A stretch of DNA of 64,000 bases from Palleronia rufa (GCF_000743715.1 NZ_JQEY01000005.1:31710-95709), one strand, 5' to 3'. Counted from the first letter of the stretch, positions 1-8,909 are shown. Notes: a model not told the origin generated them from the sequence alone. Translations and numbers: made by a program.

Positions 1-591
1 GGCATCGGCGCGGTGATCAACACCGCCAAGGTCGAGCCGGGCTCCCGCGCGGTGGTGTTCGGGCTGGGCGGCATCGGTCTGAACGTGATCCAGGGGCTGC
101 GGCTGGTGGGCGCCGAGATGATCGTCGGCGTGGACATCAATCCGGCGCGCAAGGAGATGGGCGAGCGCTTCGGCATGACCCATTTCGTCAACCCCAACGA
201 GGTCGAGGGCGATCTCGTCCCGTATCTGGTGGACCTGACCAAGGGCGGCGCGGACTATTCGTTCGAATGCATCGGCAAGACGCCGCTGATGCGCCAGGCG
301 CTGGAATGCTGCCACAAGGGCTGGGGCGAGAGCGTCATCATCGGCGTCGCCGGCGCGGGCGAGGAAATCTCGACGCGGCCGTTCCAGCTGGTCACCGGCC
401 GGGTCTGGCGCGGCTCTGCCTTCGGCGGCGCGCGGGGCCGGACCGACGTGCCCAGGATCGTGGACTGGTACATGGCCGGCAAGATCGAGATCGACCCGAT
501 GATCACCCACAAGCTCACCCTCGACGAGATCAACCACGGCTTCGACCTCATGCACGAGGGCAAATCCATCCGCGCCGTGGTGGAATACTGA
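1..591 (+). CDS. S-(hydroxymethyl)glutathione dehydrogenase (class III alcohol dehydrogenase), 3' part
   Basis: The reading frame is open from the first base, so this is the C-terminal ~196 residues of a longer gene. It shows the Rossmann NAD-binding signature GLGGIGLN near residues 23-30, followed by the acidic VGVDIN strand that binds the adenosine ribose. It ends with the INHGFDLMHEGKSIR segment typical of glutathione-dependent formaldehyde dehydrogenase. This family oxidises S-hydroxymethylglutathione to S-formylglutathione in the cytoplasm. Its place directly before a cytochrome c gene and xoxF fits removal of the formaldehyde made by methanol oxidation (Paracoccus flhA type). The catalytic zinc-binding N-terminal half lies outside the window. 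Confidence 0.93.
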   Translation, partial: GIGAVINTAKVEPGSRAVVFGLGGIGLNVIQGLRLVGAEMIVGVDINPARKEMGERFGMTHFVNPNEVEGDLVPYLVDLTKGGADYSFECIGKTPLMRQALECCHKGWGESVIIGVAGAGEEISTRPFQLVTGRVWRGSAFGGARGRTDVPRIVDWYMAGKIEIDPMITHKLTLDEINHGFDLMHEGKSIRAVVEY

Positions 592-627
592 AAGGGTGCG
601 CCGTTGCGACCCAGAACAAGGACGAAG

Positions 628-1041
628 ATGCCCATGAAGACCCTCACCCTTACCCTTGCCGCGATCCTGGCGCTGCCCGCCGGGGTGGTCCTTGCCGGAT
701 CCCACGTCCCCGGCGACCCGGCGGCCGGCGAGAAGGTGTTCCGCAAGTGCATGGCCTGCCACGCCGTCGGCGAGGGCGCCAAGACGAAGGTCGGGCCGGT
801 GCTCAACGGCGTGGTCGGGCGCGACGTCGCGGCAAATGCGGACTTCGCCTATTCCGAGGCGATGGTCGAATGGGGCGCCGACAAGCAATGGACGCCGGAG
901 GTCCTGTCCACATACCTGGAAAACCCGCGCGGCACGGTGAAGGGCACCAAGATGGCCTTTGCCGGCCTGCGCAAGGAGGACGAACGCCAGGACGTGATCG
1001 CGTATCTCGCCACGTTCGGCAGCCAAGAGGAGGGAGAGTAA
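628..1041 (+). CDS. Small class I c-type cytochrome (cytochrome c550-like, CycB/XoxG type)
   Basis: A 137-residue protein with an N-terminal signal peptide ([18 protein letters not shown]) and one CMACH haem motif at residues 41-45. The likely distal ligand is Met109 in GTKMAF. These features describe a soluble periplasmic class I cytochrome c. An AAGGA motif five bases upstream supports the ATG at 628; an ATG two codons later is possible. Lying between the formaldehyde dehydrogenase and xoxF, it is the natural electron acceptor candidate for the methanol dehydrogenase, like Paracoccus CycB. The acceptor role is inferred from position and family. Confidence 0.88.
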   Translation: MPMKTLTLTLAAILALPAGVVLAGSHVPGDPAAGEKVFRKCMACHAVGEGAKTKVGPVLNGVVGRDVAANADFAYSEAMVEWGADKQWTPEVLSTYLENPRGTVKGTKMAFAGLRKEDERQDVIAYLATFGSQEEGE

Positions 1042-1165
1042 CGACGACGCCGGTACGCCGCGCGCGCCCGACGGAACGCGTTCGACACACCGGTGCCACC
1101 ACACGGCCGGGCCGTCCGCTCTGGACCCGCGCAACGGTCGCGACCATCACCAAGGGAGATGAACA

Positions 1166-2974
1166 ATGAAAAAGCTACTGCTTCTCACATCGGGCATCGC
1201 GCTCGCAACGGCCCTGCCGGCCAGTGCGAACGAAGAGCTGATGACCCAGATGGACAATGCCGACCAGTGGGCGATCCAGACCGGCGACTACGCCAACCAG
1301 CGCTACTCCGAACTCGATTCGATCAACACCGAGAATGTCGGCGACCTGCAGGTTGCCTGGACCTTCTCGACGGGGGTGCTGCGCGGACACGAGGGCTCTC
1401 CTCTGGTGATCGGCGACACGATGTATCTCAACACCCCGTTCCCGAACATCGTCTACGCGCTGGATCTGGCCAATGAGGGCAAGATCAAGTGGAAGTACGA
1501 GCCGCGCCAGGATCAGGACGTCATTCCGGTGATGTGCTGCGATACGGTCAACCGCGGCGTCGCCTATGCCAACGGCAAGATCTTCCTGCACCAGGCCGAC
1601 ACCAAGATCGTCGCGCTCGACGCCGAATCCGGCGAGGTGCTGTGGGAGCAGCAGAACGGCGACCCGTCCAAGGGTGAGACGAACACCGCCACCGTACTGC
1701 CGGTCAAGGACAAGATCATCGTCGGCATCTCCGGCGGCGAATTCGGCGTCCGCGGCCATGTCACCGCCTACAACATGGAAACCGGCGAGCGGGAATGGCG
1801 CGCCTACTCCATGGGCCCTGACGAGGAGATGCTCGTCGACCCGCAGAACACGACCCATCTCGGCAAGCCGATCGGAGAGGATTCGTCGCTGAAGACCTGG
1901 GAGGGCGACCAGTGGCAGATCGGCGGCGGCACCACCTGGGGCTGGTATTCCTACGACCCGGAGGCCGACCTGATCTATTACGGCACCGGCAACCCGTCCA
2001 CCTGGAACCCTGCGCAGCGTCCGGGCGACAACCGCTGGTCGATGACCATCATGGCCCGCGATCCCGACGACGGGATGGCCAAGTGGTTCTACCAGATGAC
2101 GCCCCATGACGAATGGGACTACGACGGCGTCAACGAGATGATCCTGACCGACCAGGAGTTCGAGGGCGAGGAGCGCAAGCTGCTGACCCATTTCGACCGC
2201 AACGGCCTGGCCTATACGATGGACCGGATCTCGGGCGAACTGCTGGTGGCGGAGAAGTTCGACCCGACCGTGAACTGGACCACGGGCGTGGACATGGACC
2301 CGGAGTCCGACACCTACGGGCGTCCGGAGGTCGTGGCCCAGTACTCGACCGAGCAGAACGGCGAGGACGTGAACTCGACCGGCATCTGCCCGGCCGCGCT
2401 CGGCACCAAGGACCAGCAGCCGGCGGCCTACTCGCCCAAGACAGAGATGTTCTACGTCCCCACCAACCACGTGTGCATGGACTATGAGCCGTTCCGCGTC
2501 GCCTACACCGCCGGTCAGCCCTATGTCGGCGCCACGCTGGCGATGTATCCCGCACCGAACAGCCATGGCGGCATGGGCAACTTCATCGCCTGGGACAACG
2601 TCAAGGGCGAGATCAAGTGGTCGATCCCCGAGCAGTTCTCGGTCTGGTCGGGCGCCCTGGCCACCGCGGGCGACGTCGTGTTCTACGGCACGCTCGAAGG
2701 CTATCTCAAGGCGGTCGACGCCAAGACGGGTGAGGAACTCTACAAGTTCAAGACCCCGTCCGGCATCATCGGCAACGGCATGACCTACACCCAGGACGGC
2801 AAGCAGTATGTCGCCGTCCTGTCGGGGGTGGGCGGCTGGGCCGGCATCGGTCTTGCGGCCGGTCTGACCAACCCCAACGACGGCCTGGGTGCGGTCGGCG
2901 GATACGCGGCGCTCAGCGACTACACCGCGCTGGGCGGACAGCTGACGGTCTTCACGCTGCCCGACGACGCATAG
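1166..2974 (+). CDS. xoxF: Lanthanide-dependent PQQ methanol dehydrogenase, XoxF type
   Basis: A 602-residue periplasmic quinoprotein with a clear signal peptide ([19 protein letters not shown]). The vicinal disulfide pair that stacks on PQQ is Cys124-Cys125 ([10 protein letters not shown]). The catalytic Asp318 is followed two residues later by Asp320 in WDYDGVNE. In the calcium enzyme MxaF the second position is Ala, and the extra Asp is the established marker of lanthanide-binding XoxF. The beta-propeller tryptophan-docking repeats run the full length. It oxidises methanol, and probably formaldehyde, passing electrons to cytochrome c. RBS AAGGGAGA precedes the ATG. No mxaF/mxaI is seen in the window. 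Confidence 0.97.
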   Translation: MKKLLLLTSGIALATALPASANEELMTQMDNADQWAIQTGDYANQRYSELDSINTENVGDLQVAWTFSTGVLRGHEGSPLVIGDTMYLNTPFPNIVYALDLANEGKIKWKYEPRQDQDVIPVMCCDTVNRGVAYANGKIFLHQADTKIVALDAESGEVLWEQQNGDPSKGETNTATVLPVKDKIIVGISGGEFGVRGHVTAYNMETGEREWRAYSMGPDEEMLVDPQNTTHLGKPIGEDSSLKTWEGDQWQIGGGTTWGWYSYDPEADLIYYGTGNPSTWNPAQRPGDNRWSMTIMARDPDDGMAKWFYQMTPHDEWDYDGVNEMILTDQEFEGEERKLLTHFDRNGLAYTMDRISGELLVAEKFDPTVNWTTGVDMDPESDTYGRPEVVAQYSTEQNGEDVNSTGICPAALGTKDQQPAAYSPKTEMFYVPTNHVCMDYEPFRVAYTAGQPYVGATLAMYPAPNSHGGMGNFIAWDNVKGEIKWSIPEQFSVWSGALATAGDVVFYGTLEGYLKAVDAKTGEELYKFKTPSGIIGNGMTYTQDGKQYVAVLSGVGGWAGIGLAAGLTNPNDGLGAVGGYAALSDYTALGGQLTVFTLPDDA

Positions 2975-2992
2975 GGCGGCCAAGAGTACCGG

Positions 2993-3018
2993 CCGGCGCG
3001 CGAGCGATCGCGCGCCGG
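2993..3018 (+). promoter_or_regulatory. GC-rich hairpin with GNRA-type loop after xoxF
   Basis: A perfect 11-bp stem (2993-3003 with 3008-3018) encloses a GCGA loop, a GNRA tetraloop at RNA level. No T-run follows, so it is not a classic intrinsic terminator. It lies between xoxF and the downstream cytochrome gene, where it could stabilise the xoxF mRNA 3' end or attenuate read-through. Function is inferred only. Confidence 0.5.
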
Positions 3019-3067
3019 TTGCCCTGTTCCCCGATTTTCCGGCTTTGCCTCAGAAGGACCCTTGGAC

Positions 3068-4063
3068 ATGACACGCACCGGCACGCGGCTCATTGCGGCC
3101 ACCGCCCTCACCCTTGCTCTCGGCGGGTTCGCCATCGCGGCCCAGCACGAGACCGCCGAGAGCGACTGCCCCGAGGATATGAACACCTCCGAGGGCTGCC
3201 AGCTCGACGGCGCCGAGGAGAGCGAACGCCAGCCCGTTCCCGGCGCCGCGACGGCTCCGGTGCCCGAAGGCGTCGGCGATGACGGGACCACGACCATGGA
3301 CATGCCCGCCGCCGATCCCGAGGCCGATGCGGCCGGCGACGGCGGCACGGCCGACAGCACCGACGCCACGAACGGCACCGACGCCACGGACAGCACCGAC
3401 GCCCAGGAGAGCGAGCGCCAGCCCGTTCCCGGCGCCGCGACGGCCCCGGTCCCGGAGGGCACGGGCGATCAGGGCACCACGACCATGGAGGCGCCCGCCG
3501 CGGATCCCGAATCCGAACCGGACGCGGCCGGCGCGACCGGCGGCGGCGCGTCCGACGCGGGCGCATCGCAGGACGGCTCGGACACAGGCATGTCGCAGGA
3601 CAGCTCCGATGCCGCGCCGCAGGTCCAGCCGGACGATCCGAACATCGCCGTCGCCTATGAGGAAGGCGGCCGCTACTGGACGGCGGATGACGTGCCGACC
3701 TTCAACGTCGCCGCCGACGGCACCGTGGACTGGCTGACCTTCTCCGGATACCGCCGGTACAATTCCGAATGCATCGTCTGCCACGGCCCCGACGGCGAAG
3801 GGTCGACCTATGCGCCGGCGATCAAGAACTCGGCCGTGCAGATGGGCTACTACGATTTCGTCGGAGTGGTGGTGAACGGGCGCAAGAACGGCAACTCGGT
3901 CATGCCGCAATTCGGGGACAACCTGAACGTCATGTGCTACCTCGACGACATCTACGTCTATCTCAAGGCCCGCGGCGTGGACGCGATCCCGCGCGGACGC
4001 CCCGGTTCCAAGGAAGCCAAGTCCGACATGATCCAGGAGGAAGAGAATGTCTGCATGGGCTGA
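3068..4063 (+). CDS. c-type cytochrome, methanol-metabolism-related, with repeated acidic linker
   Basis: A 331-residue exported protein. After the signal peptide (residues 1-27) comes a long low-complexity Pro/Ala/Asp/Thr-rich region to about residue 195, then a single-haem domain with CIVCH at 235-239. The linker holds two near-identical 35-residue copies (51-85 and 114-148) starting ESERQPVPGAATAPVPEG. The haem domain resembles the methanol-metabolism-related cytochrome family found in xox/PQQ clusters. AAGGA at 3054-3058 favours the ATG at 3068 over an upstream TTG. The gene overlaps the next start by 17 bases. The haem domain is ordinary; the repeated linker is not. Confidence 0.85.
   Translation: MTRTGTRLIAATALTLALGGFAIAAQHETAESDCPEDMNTSEGCQLDGAEESERQPVPGAATAPVPEGVGDDGTTTMDMPAADPEADAAGDGGTADSTDATNGTDATDSTDAQESERQPVPGAATAPVPEGTGDQGTTTMEAPAADPESEPDAAGATGGGASDAGASQDGSDTGMSQDSSDAAPQVQPDDPNIAVAYEEGGRYWTADDVPTFNVAADGTVDWLTFSGYRRYNSECIVCHGPDGEGSTYAPAIKNSAVQMGYYDFVGVVVNGRKNGNSVMPQFGDNLNVMCYLDDIYVYLKARGVDAIPRGRPGSKEAKSDMIQEEENVCMG
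3218..3511 (+). repeat. Two 105-bp in-frame direct repeats within the cytochrome gene
   Basis: Copy 1 spans 3218-3322 and copy 2 spans 3407-3511. Both encode the same 35-residue segment with a few substitutions (VGDDG against TGDQG, MDM against MEA). The spacer between them is a D/A/T-rich run with NGTDATD-like units. The arrangement indicates internal tandem duplication of a flexible linker. Confidence 0.8.
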
Positions 4064-4889
4064 CCGCCTGCGCAGCTTCGTCCTGCCGGTTCTGCTGGCC
4101 CTCACCACAGGATCGGCGCAGGCGCAGACCTCGGACCTCGTGTCGAAGGACACGCTCCGGGTCTGCGCCGACCCGGCCAATGCGCCCATGTCCGACGATC
4201 AGGCGGGCGGCTACGAAAACCGCCTGGCCGAATTCGTGGCAGAGACGCTGGGCCGCGACCTGTCCTATACATGGTATCCGATGGCCACCGGCTTCGTGCG
4301 CAACACGCTCAAGGCCAACAAATGCGACGTGATCATCGGCTATGCCCAGGGCCACGAGCTGGTGCTCAACACCAACCACTACATGACGTCGGCCTACACG
4401 CTGGTCACGCAGCGGGACGGCCCGCTGTCCGGCGTCGACCGCCTGAGCGATCCGGCGCTGAAGGACGCGCGCATCGGCATCATCGCCGGGTCCCCGCCCG
4501 CGACCCATATGGCCCGCAACGGCCTGCTGGGCGCGGCACGGTCCTACGACCTGGTGGTGGATCGGCGCTACGAAAGCCCGGCGGTGAACATGCTCGACGA
4601 TCTCGAAGCGGACAGGATCGACGCCGCGGTGCTCTGGGGTCCGATCGCCGGCCCCCTGGTCAAGGCGGATCACCCCGGCATGATCGTGACGCCGCTCCTG
4701 AACGAGACCCTGCCGCCGAAACTCTTCTACCGGATCACCATGGGGGTCCGGCAGGGCGAAAAGGTCTGGCAGCGCCAGCTGAATTCCCTCATCCGCCGCA
4801 ACCAGGACCGGATCGACGCGATCCTGACCGAGGCCGGGGTGCCGCTGGTCAGCGACATGGGCACGTCGATGAAGGACCTGGGCCAGTGA
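4047..4889 (+). CDS. xoxJ: XoxJ/MxaJ-like periplasmic solute-binding-type protein
   Basis: A 280-residue protein with a signal peptide ending near AQAQ and a bacterial extracellular solute-binding (family 3-like) fold. The start LRVCADPANAPMSDD is typical of the quinoprotein-dehydrogenase-associated binding proteins MxaJ/XoxJ. The family is thought to help activation or maturation of the methanol dehydrogenase rather than import. AGGAGGAAGAG lies just upstream of the ATG, inside the end of the preceding gene. The 3' end overlaps the next gene by four bases (GTGA), so translation is coupled. The symbol rests on family and locus, not on experiment. Confidence 0.85.
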   Translation: MSAWADRLRSFVLPVLLALTTGSAQAQTSDLVSKDTLRVCADPANAPMSDDQAGGYENRLAEFVAETLGRDLSYTWYPMATGFVRNTLKANKCDVIIGYAQGHELVLNTNHYMTSAYTLVTQRDGPLSGVDRLSDPALKDARIGIIAGSPPATHMARNGLLGAARSYDLVVDRRYESPAVNMLDDLEADRIDAAVLWGPIAGPLVKADHPGMIVTPLLNETLPPKLFYRITMGVRQGEKVWQRQLNSLIRRNQDRIDAILTEAGVPLVSDMGTSMKDLGQ

Positions 4890-5437
4890 ACCGCGCGGCG
4901 CTGGCCGTCGCCGTTCTGGCCCTTGCCGGCCTGTTTCCCATCGCCGCCCGGGCCGTGGAAGAGCCCGCCGGCTACCGCGACGAACCCTACCGGGGCGCCG
5001 TTCCCGCCACGCTCGAAGGCGCCCGCGTCATCGGTCCCGAAGAGGCCTTCGCCCTCTGGGAGGCGGGCGAGACCGCCTTTGTCGACGTGCTTCCGCAGGC
5101 GCCCCGGCCCCGGGGCCTGCCCGACGGAACGATCTGGCGCGACAAGCCGCGCGATTCGATCCCCGGCGCCATCTGGCTGCCCAATGTCGGCTACGCGAAA
5201 CTCGCCCCGGCCATGGAGGACTACTTCCGCGCCGGCCTCGAGACGGCGACCGGCGGCGATCCCGACCGGCCCATCGCGATCTTCTGCCTGGAGGACTGCT
5301 GGATGAGCTGGAACGCCGCCAAGCGCGCCCTGGCCTACGGCTACACGGACGTCTCCTGGCTGCCGGAGGGCACCGACGGCTGGGTGCTCTGGGGCTATCC
5401 GCTGGAGAGGGTCACGCCGCTGCCGGGCCACCCCTAG
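4886..5437 (+). CDS. PQQ-dependent catabolism-associated CXXCW-motif (rhodanese-like) protein
   Basis: A 183-residue exported protein with a GTG start that overlaps the previous stop. After the signal peptide (ALAVAVLALAGLFPIAARA) it has a rhodanese-like layout: VIGPEEAFALWE, FVDVLP, SIPGAIWLPN. The characteristic motif Cys134-Leu-Glu-Asp-Cys138-Trp is followed by MSWNAAKRAL. This family occurs with PQQ dehydrogenases of alcohol and methanol metabolism; its exact reaction is unknown to me. A redox or sulfur-handling role is inferred from the cysteines and the nearby SoxYZ-like gene. It converges on the next, minus-strand gene with 54 bases between. Confidence 0.85.
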   Translation: MNRAALAVAVLALAGLFPIAARAVEEPAGYRDEPYRGAVPATLEGARVIGPEEAFALWEAGETAFVDVLPQAPRPRGLPDGTIWRDKPRDSIPGAIWLPNVGYAKLAPAMEDYFRAGLETATGGDPDRPIAIFCLEDCWMSWNAAKRALAYGYTDVSWLPEGTDGWVLWGYPLERVTPLPGHP

Positions 5438-5491
5438 ACCCTGCGTGCCCCGGCGCGATCCGGCCGGAAGCGGACCGCCGCGGCGCCCTGC

Positions 5492-6280
5492 CTAGAACCC
5501 CGGCAGGTCCTTGCCGGCGCGGGTCACGGTGCCGTCGGTATCCGTCATGGTCACCGCGACCGACTGGGTGCGCAGCGGGACCGACAGGCTGACCCGCGGA
5601 TCCTCGCTCAGCGAAATGGACCCCGTGACCGTGGCGTATGCCGCGCCGTCAAGCTCCACGTCCAGCGTCTCGACATAGCGCATCGGGATGAACAGCAGCG
5701 TGATCTGGTCCTTCTGCATCCCCGACAGGGACGGGTGCGACAGGTCGATGTCGAGCCGCCGGACCCGGGCGCGCAATGCGGCCAGCGTGTCGCCCGTGCC
5801 GCCGTCCACGGACAACTCCATCCGCCCCAGGCTCGCCAGCGCCAGCTTCGGGTCGGTGCCCGGCGGCGCGGCGCAGGCCCCCTGACCGGACGTCTTGACG
5901 TAGCCCTCGGTCACGAACAGCTGCCCGTCCGTGGTCTCGGCCACGACATGCACCGGGGTCGGGCCGTTCACCCGCATGGTGACGTCGAAGAAGAACCGCT
6001 CCTGCGGGGCATCCAGCGTGAACACGGCCGACACCGGCATCGGGTTCTCGTCCAGCACGACGGTCACCTCCCCCAGCCGCAGCCCCTCGGGCGCCCGGAT
6101 CCGGGCGGCCATCTGCGTGCGCGCGTCGTCGGGCGTCCGGTAGGGGACGTCCAGGGCGATGACCGCACCGCCGTCCTGAAGCACCCGGCCGGGATAGAGC
6201 TGGTCGCGCACCGACTCCCACGCCTCCGACGCCAGGACCGGGGCCGGCCAGAGCAGGGCGGCGGCAAGCAGTAGTCTCAT
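5492..6280 (-). CDS. Quinoprotein dehydrogenase-associated SoxYZ-like carrier protein
   Basis: A 262-residue exported protein with signal peptide LLLAAALLWPAPVLA. The N-terminal half resembles SoxY: an Ig-like sandwich ending in the sulfur-carrier-like segment VKTSGQGACAAPPG with one conserved Cys. The C-terminal half resembles SoxZ (HPSLSGMQKDQIT, FIPMRYVETLDVELDG). This fused SoxY-SoxZ-related family is known from PQQ dehydrogenase clusters. GGGAGA lies ten bases upstream of the ATG at 6280. A carrier role is implied by homology; the bound group is not known. Confidence 0.85.
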   Translation of the reverse strand: MRLLLAAALLWPAPVLASEAWESVRDQLYPGRVLQDGGAVIALDVPYRTPDDARTQMAARIRAPEGLRLGEVTVVLDENPMPVSAVFTLDAPQERFFFDVTMRVNGPTPVHVVAETTDGQLFVTEGYVKTSGQGACAAPPGTDPKLALASLGRMELSVDGGTGDTLAALRARVRRLDIDLSHPSLSGMQKDQITLLFIPMRYVETLDVELDGAAYATVTGSISLSEDPRVSLSVPLRTQSVAVTMTDTDGTVTRAGKDLPGF

Positions 6281-6536
6281 GGGGCGTCTCCCAGGTTGAA
6301 GCGGCCAAGGGCGCGCGGCCACTCCCCTGGCCGGATCTCCGGCGCGCCGGTGGCGATCCGGCCGGGGACTATTGTCGAACCGGTCGTCCGCCACGACAGG
6401 GGCGCCGCCGCTCTCATCCCCCGCGCGGCGGTCTCCGTCCGCGATCGTGGCAAGCGTCTGCGGGCCGAACACGCTGACGGATCCCGCGCTGGTCATGGCC
6501 CGGGCCGCCTGCGTGGCGCGCGGCAGGCCGGTCAGG
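6281..6536 (-). other. Gap of 256 bases with no assigned gene
   Basis: No recognisable protein is encoded here. One minus-strand frame ends with TGA overlapping the SoxYZ-like ATG (GAPEIRPGEWPRALGRFNLGDAP then stop). Another frame carries a plausible stretch (RAMTSAGSVSVFGPQTLA). This could be a frameshifted remnant or simple read-through, and I do not call it. Confidence 0.4.
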
Positions 6537-7079
6537 TCACGTGCCCGGCGCACCGAATCTCTCGACCAGCGCGCCCATGCCCGCCTTATAGATGCCGGTC
6601 ACGGCGGCGACGGCGGCGGCATCGTTCAACTCCGCCGGCGGATCGTTGCCGGGATCGCCGCGATCGAACGCGCCGCTCCATTCCACCGTGGACCCGCCAC
6701 CGTCGCGCGGCATCACCGTCAGGCGCGACGCATAGTTCGTGACCGGCAGCGTCTCTACCGCCACCTCGGCGATGCGGTAGGAATAGTTCATCTTTCCGGC
6801 ATCGTACCCGTCGAGAACCTCGTCGATGGTCGGCCCGCCCGCTTCGCCCAGCACAAGCCGGCGCGTGGCGCCGATGTCGTTGCCGCCCGCCCCGGTCTGC
6901 GAAAACACCGCCGGATGCCAGGTCAGGTCCTGGAAATCGCCGATATAGGCCCAGACCTCGTCCGGCCCGGCGGCCAGATCGGCGGTCACGGTGGCACTCT
7001 GGCGCGACGGCCCCTCTGCCAGCGCCAGACCGGGAACCAGCGCCAGGACCGCGGCCAGCTTCAACAGCTTGCGTCTCAC
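6537..7079 (-). CDS. SRPBCC-family periplasmic protein of the xox locus
   Basis: A 180-residue protein starting with GTG at 7079, overlapping the stop of the upstream gene (GTGA). A GGGAGGAG ribosome site lies seven bases before it. A signal peptide (LLKLAAVLALVPGLALA) is followed by a START/polyketide-cyclase-like (SRPBCC) domain: VTADLAAGPDEVWAYIGDF, DLTWHPAV, and a C-terminal helix with AAAVAAVTGIYKAGM. Such exported SRPBCC proteins are common beside PQQ dehydrogenases. The ligand is unknown. It is probably co-transcribed with the flanking minus-strand genes. Confidence 0.75.
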   Translation of the reverse strand: MRRKLLKLAAVLALVPGLALAEGPSRQSATVTADLAAGPDEVWAYIGDFQDLTWHPAVFSQTGAGGNDIGATRRLVLGEAGGPTIDEVLDGYDAGKMNYSYRIAEVAVETLPVTNYASRLTVMPRDGGGSTVEWSGAFDRGDPGNDPPAELNDAAAVAAVTGIYKAGMGALVERFGAPGT

Positions 7080-7588
7080 TCGGTCTCCTCCCTGAAGATC
7101 GCGTTGTCCAGAAGGTAGCGGATCCCCCGCGCCCAGCTGTCGTCCGTGTTCGAGCGGATCTCCACCGACCGGCCCGCGACCATCTCTCCCGAGGGGACGG
7201 CGCGAAGCTGCAGGTTTATCGCCAGGATCAGGTTCGACACCTTCTGGATCTCGCCCACCAGCACGTAATCGGCGCCCAGTTCCGCGGCCATCCGCGTGTC
7301 GCAGCCGTAGCACTTGGCCGGGTTGACCGTGGCCTGCAGCCGCTCCTCGACCGGTGCCGTGTCCAGGAACCCGTAGCCTTCGGCCGCGAAGCGGTCCGTC
7401 ACCATCTTCTCGGCCATCTCGACGCGCGCCAGTTCGTCGGGGTTCTCGCCGAAGGTCTCGCCCTCCTGCGACGTGTCCAGATAGGTCATCCCGAGAAAGG
7501 CGATCCGCGCATCGGCGGCGACCGGGCTTTCGGCCAGGGCGGGTCCGATGGCCAGGCCAAGCCCGACGCTCAGGATGAGGCGCAACAT
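7076..7588 (-). CDS. Exported DUF3280/DUF2380-like protein
   Basis: A 170-residue protein with signal peptide LRLILSVGLGLAIGPALA. The rest resembles the DUF3280 (DUF2380-related) family: RIAFLGMTYLDTS near the start, AKCYGCDTRMAAELGADYVLVGEIQKVSN in the middle and a C-terminal GIRYLLDNAIF. The two cysteines of CYGC are the notable residues. The start at 7588 was chosen for the signal peptide; a TTG twelve codons upstream with an AGGA before it is the alternative. It is the first gene of the minus-strand group and faces 7716 divergently. Function unknown. Confidence 0.75.
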   Translation of the reverse strand: MLRLILSVGLGLAIGPALAESPVAADARIAFLGMTYLDTSQEGETFGENPDELARVEMAEKMVTDRFAAEGYGFLDTAPVEERLQATVNPAKCYGCDTRMAAELGADYVLVGEIQKVSNLILAINLQLRAVPSGEMVAGRSVEIRSNTDDSWARGIRYLLDNAIFREETE

Positions 7589-7715
7589 GGCGCGGATGAT
7601 GGGCGCCCGCGCCGGGCGGCTCAACTGATCCTAAGGTCGCGGTTCACCCCCGCCGGCCGGGGCCGTCAGATGGCGTGAGGGCCGCCGCCGCAACCGGGGG
7701 CCGGGGGAGGACCGC
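7589..7715. promoter_or_regulatory. Divergent intergenic region between xox accessory operons
   Basis: The 127 bases separate two divergent operons and must hold promoters for both if they are independently transcribed. The sequence is very GC-rich and I see no convincing -35/-10 pair. A GGGGGAGGA ribosome site lies before the GTG at 7716. Confidence 0.35.
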
Positions 7716-8900
7716 GTGACCCGCATCGCCGCGCTGCTTCTCGGCGCAATCGCCGTTCTTTGGCTGTCCGCGCCCGCGCGGGCGCTGGAGGTGCGGGCGG
7801 CGGTCCTGCGGGTGGACACGCCCACGCTCGCGCCGATCTCCCGGCTCGACGCCGTGCCGGACGACCTGGGCTTTGCCGGGGCCGCGCTGGCCGATCAGGA
7901 CAACGGCACCACCGGGCAGTTCCTGGGCCAGACCTATGAGACGCGCACCCTGGCCGTGACCCCCGAAGAGGCGGAGGGCGCGCTCGACGGCCTTCTGGCC
8001 GAGGGCATCGGCCTGATCGTGGTCCTGGCCGGGCAAGAGGATCTGCTGCGTCTGGCCGACCGGGCCGGCGCCGACGCGCTGATCCTGAACGCCCGCGCGC
8101 GCGACGCCGCCCTCCGCGACGCGGACTGCCGCGCCAACGTGCTGCATGTGGCGCCCTCCGCCCCCATGCTGGCCGACGCGATCGTGCAATTCGCCGCATG
8201 GAAGAAATGGTCCCGCGCGCTGCTGGTGCAGGGCTCCAACCCGCCCGACCGCGCCCTGGGCGACGCCTACCGCCGCGCGATCGCCAAGTTCGGCCTGAAA
8301 CTGGTCGAAGAGCGTGAGTTCGAGGATACCGGAGGCTCCCGCCGCACCGACACCGGCCATGTGCTGGTGCAGCGGCAACTGCCGATCTTCATGCAGGGCG
8401 CGCGGGACCACGACATCGTCCTTGCCGCCGACGCGTCGGACGTGTTCGCGCCCTATCTGCCCTATCATCTGTGGGATCCGCGCCCCGTGATGGGCTCCGG
8501 CGGGCTGCGGCCGGTGACCTTTCACCCGGCGCTGGAGGCCTGGGGCGCCACCCAGTTCCAGCGCCGGTTCGAGGAGCTGACCGGCCGCTACATCCGCGAG
8601 GAGGACTACCAGGTGTGGCTGGCGCTCCGCGTCATCGGCGAATCCGTGGTCCGCACCGGCGCCGCCGACCCCGCCGCCCTGCGTGACTACGCCCTGTCGG
8701 ACGCATTCGAGCTGGCCGCCTTCAAGGGGCAGCCCGTCACCTTCCGCGACTGGAACGGCCAGCTGCGCCAGCCCATCCTGCTCTACGACGGGCGCATCAA
8801 CGTCTCGGTCTCTCCGCAGGAGGGGTTCCTGCATCAGGTCTCGCCCCTCGACACGCTGGGGCTCGACCGTCCAGAAAGCAGCTGCGACCAGTTCAACTGA
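7716..8900 (+). CDS. PQQ-associated ABC transporter substrate-binding protein (Liv-like)
   Basis: A 394-residue protein with a GTG start and signal peptide ending APARALE. It has a type I periplasmic-binding (receptor-family ligand binding) fold: VLHVAPSAPMLADAIVQFAAWKKW, LAADASDVFAPYLPYHLWDPRPV, and C-terminal ILLYDGRINVSVSPQEGFLHQ. The family is the PQQ-dependent catabolism-associated binding protein that accompanies quinoprotein alcohol dehydrogenases. No permease or ATPase follows directly, so it may act alone or with distant partners. The beta-propeller gene starts ten bases after its stop, indicating an operon. Confidence 0.82.
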   Translation: MTRIAALLLGAIAVLWLSAPARALEVRAAVLRVDTPTLAPISRLDAVPDDLGFAGAALADQDNGTTGQFLGQTYETRTLAVTPEEAEGALDGLLAEGIGLIVVLAGQEDLLRLADRAGADALILNARARDAALRDADCRANVLHVAPSAPMLADAIVQFAAWKKWSRALLVQGSNPPDRALGDAYRRAIAKFGLKLVEEREFEDTGGSRRTDTGHVLVQRQLPIFMQGARDHDIVLAADASDVFAPYLPYHLWDPRPVMGSGGLRPVTFHPALEAWGATQFQRRFEELTGRYIREEDYQVWLALRVIGESVVRTGAADPAALRDYALSDAFELAAFKGQPVTFRDWNGQLRQPILLYDGRINVSVSPQEGFLHQVSPLDTLGLDRPESSCDQFN

Positions 8901-8909
8901 GGAACCGCC

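Noticed and set aside
1175-2983. A 602-codon open frame antisense to xoxF
   Set aside because: It mirrors xoxF exactly and its translation is Arg/Val/Gly-biased without any domain. Long antisense frames are expected in GC-rich DNA.
2993-3018. Intrinsic terminator after xoxF
   Set aside because: No T-run follows the hairpin and the next gene looks co-transcribed, so it was listed as a regulatory hairpin instead.
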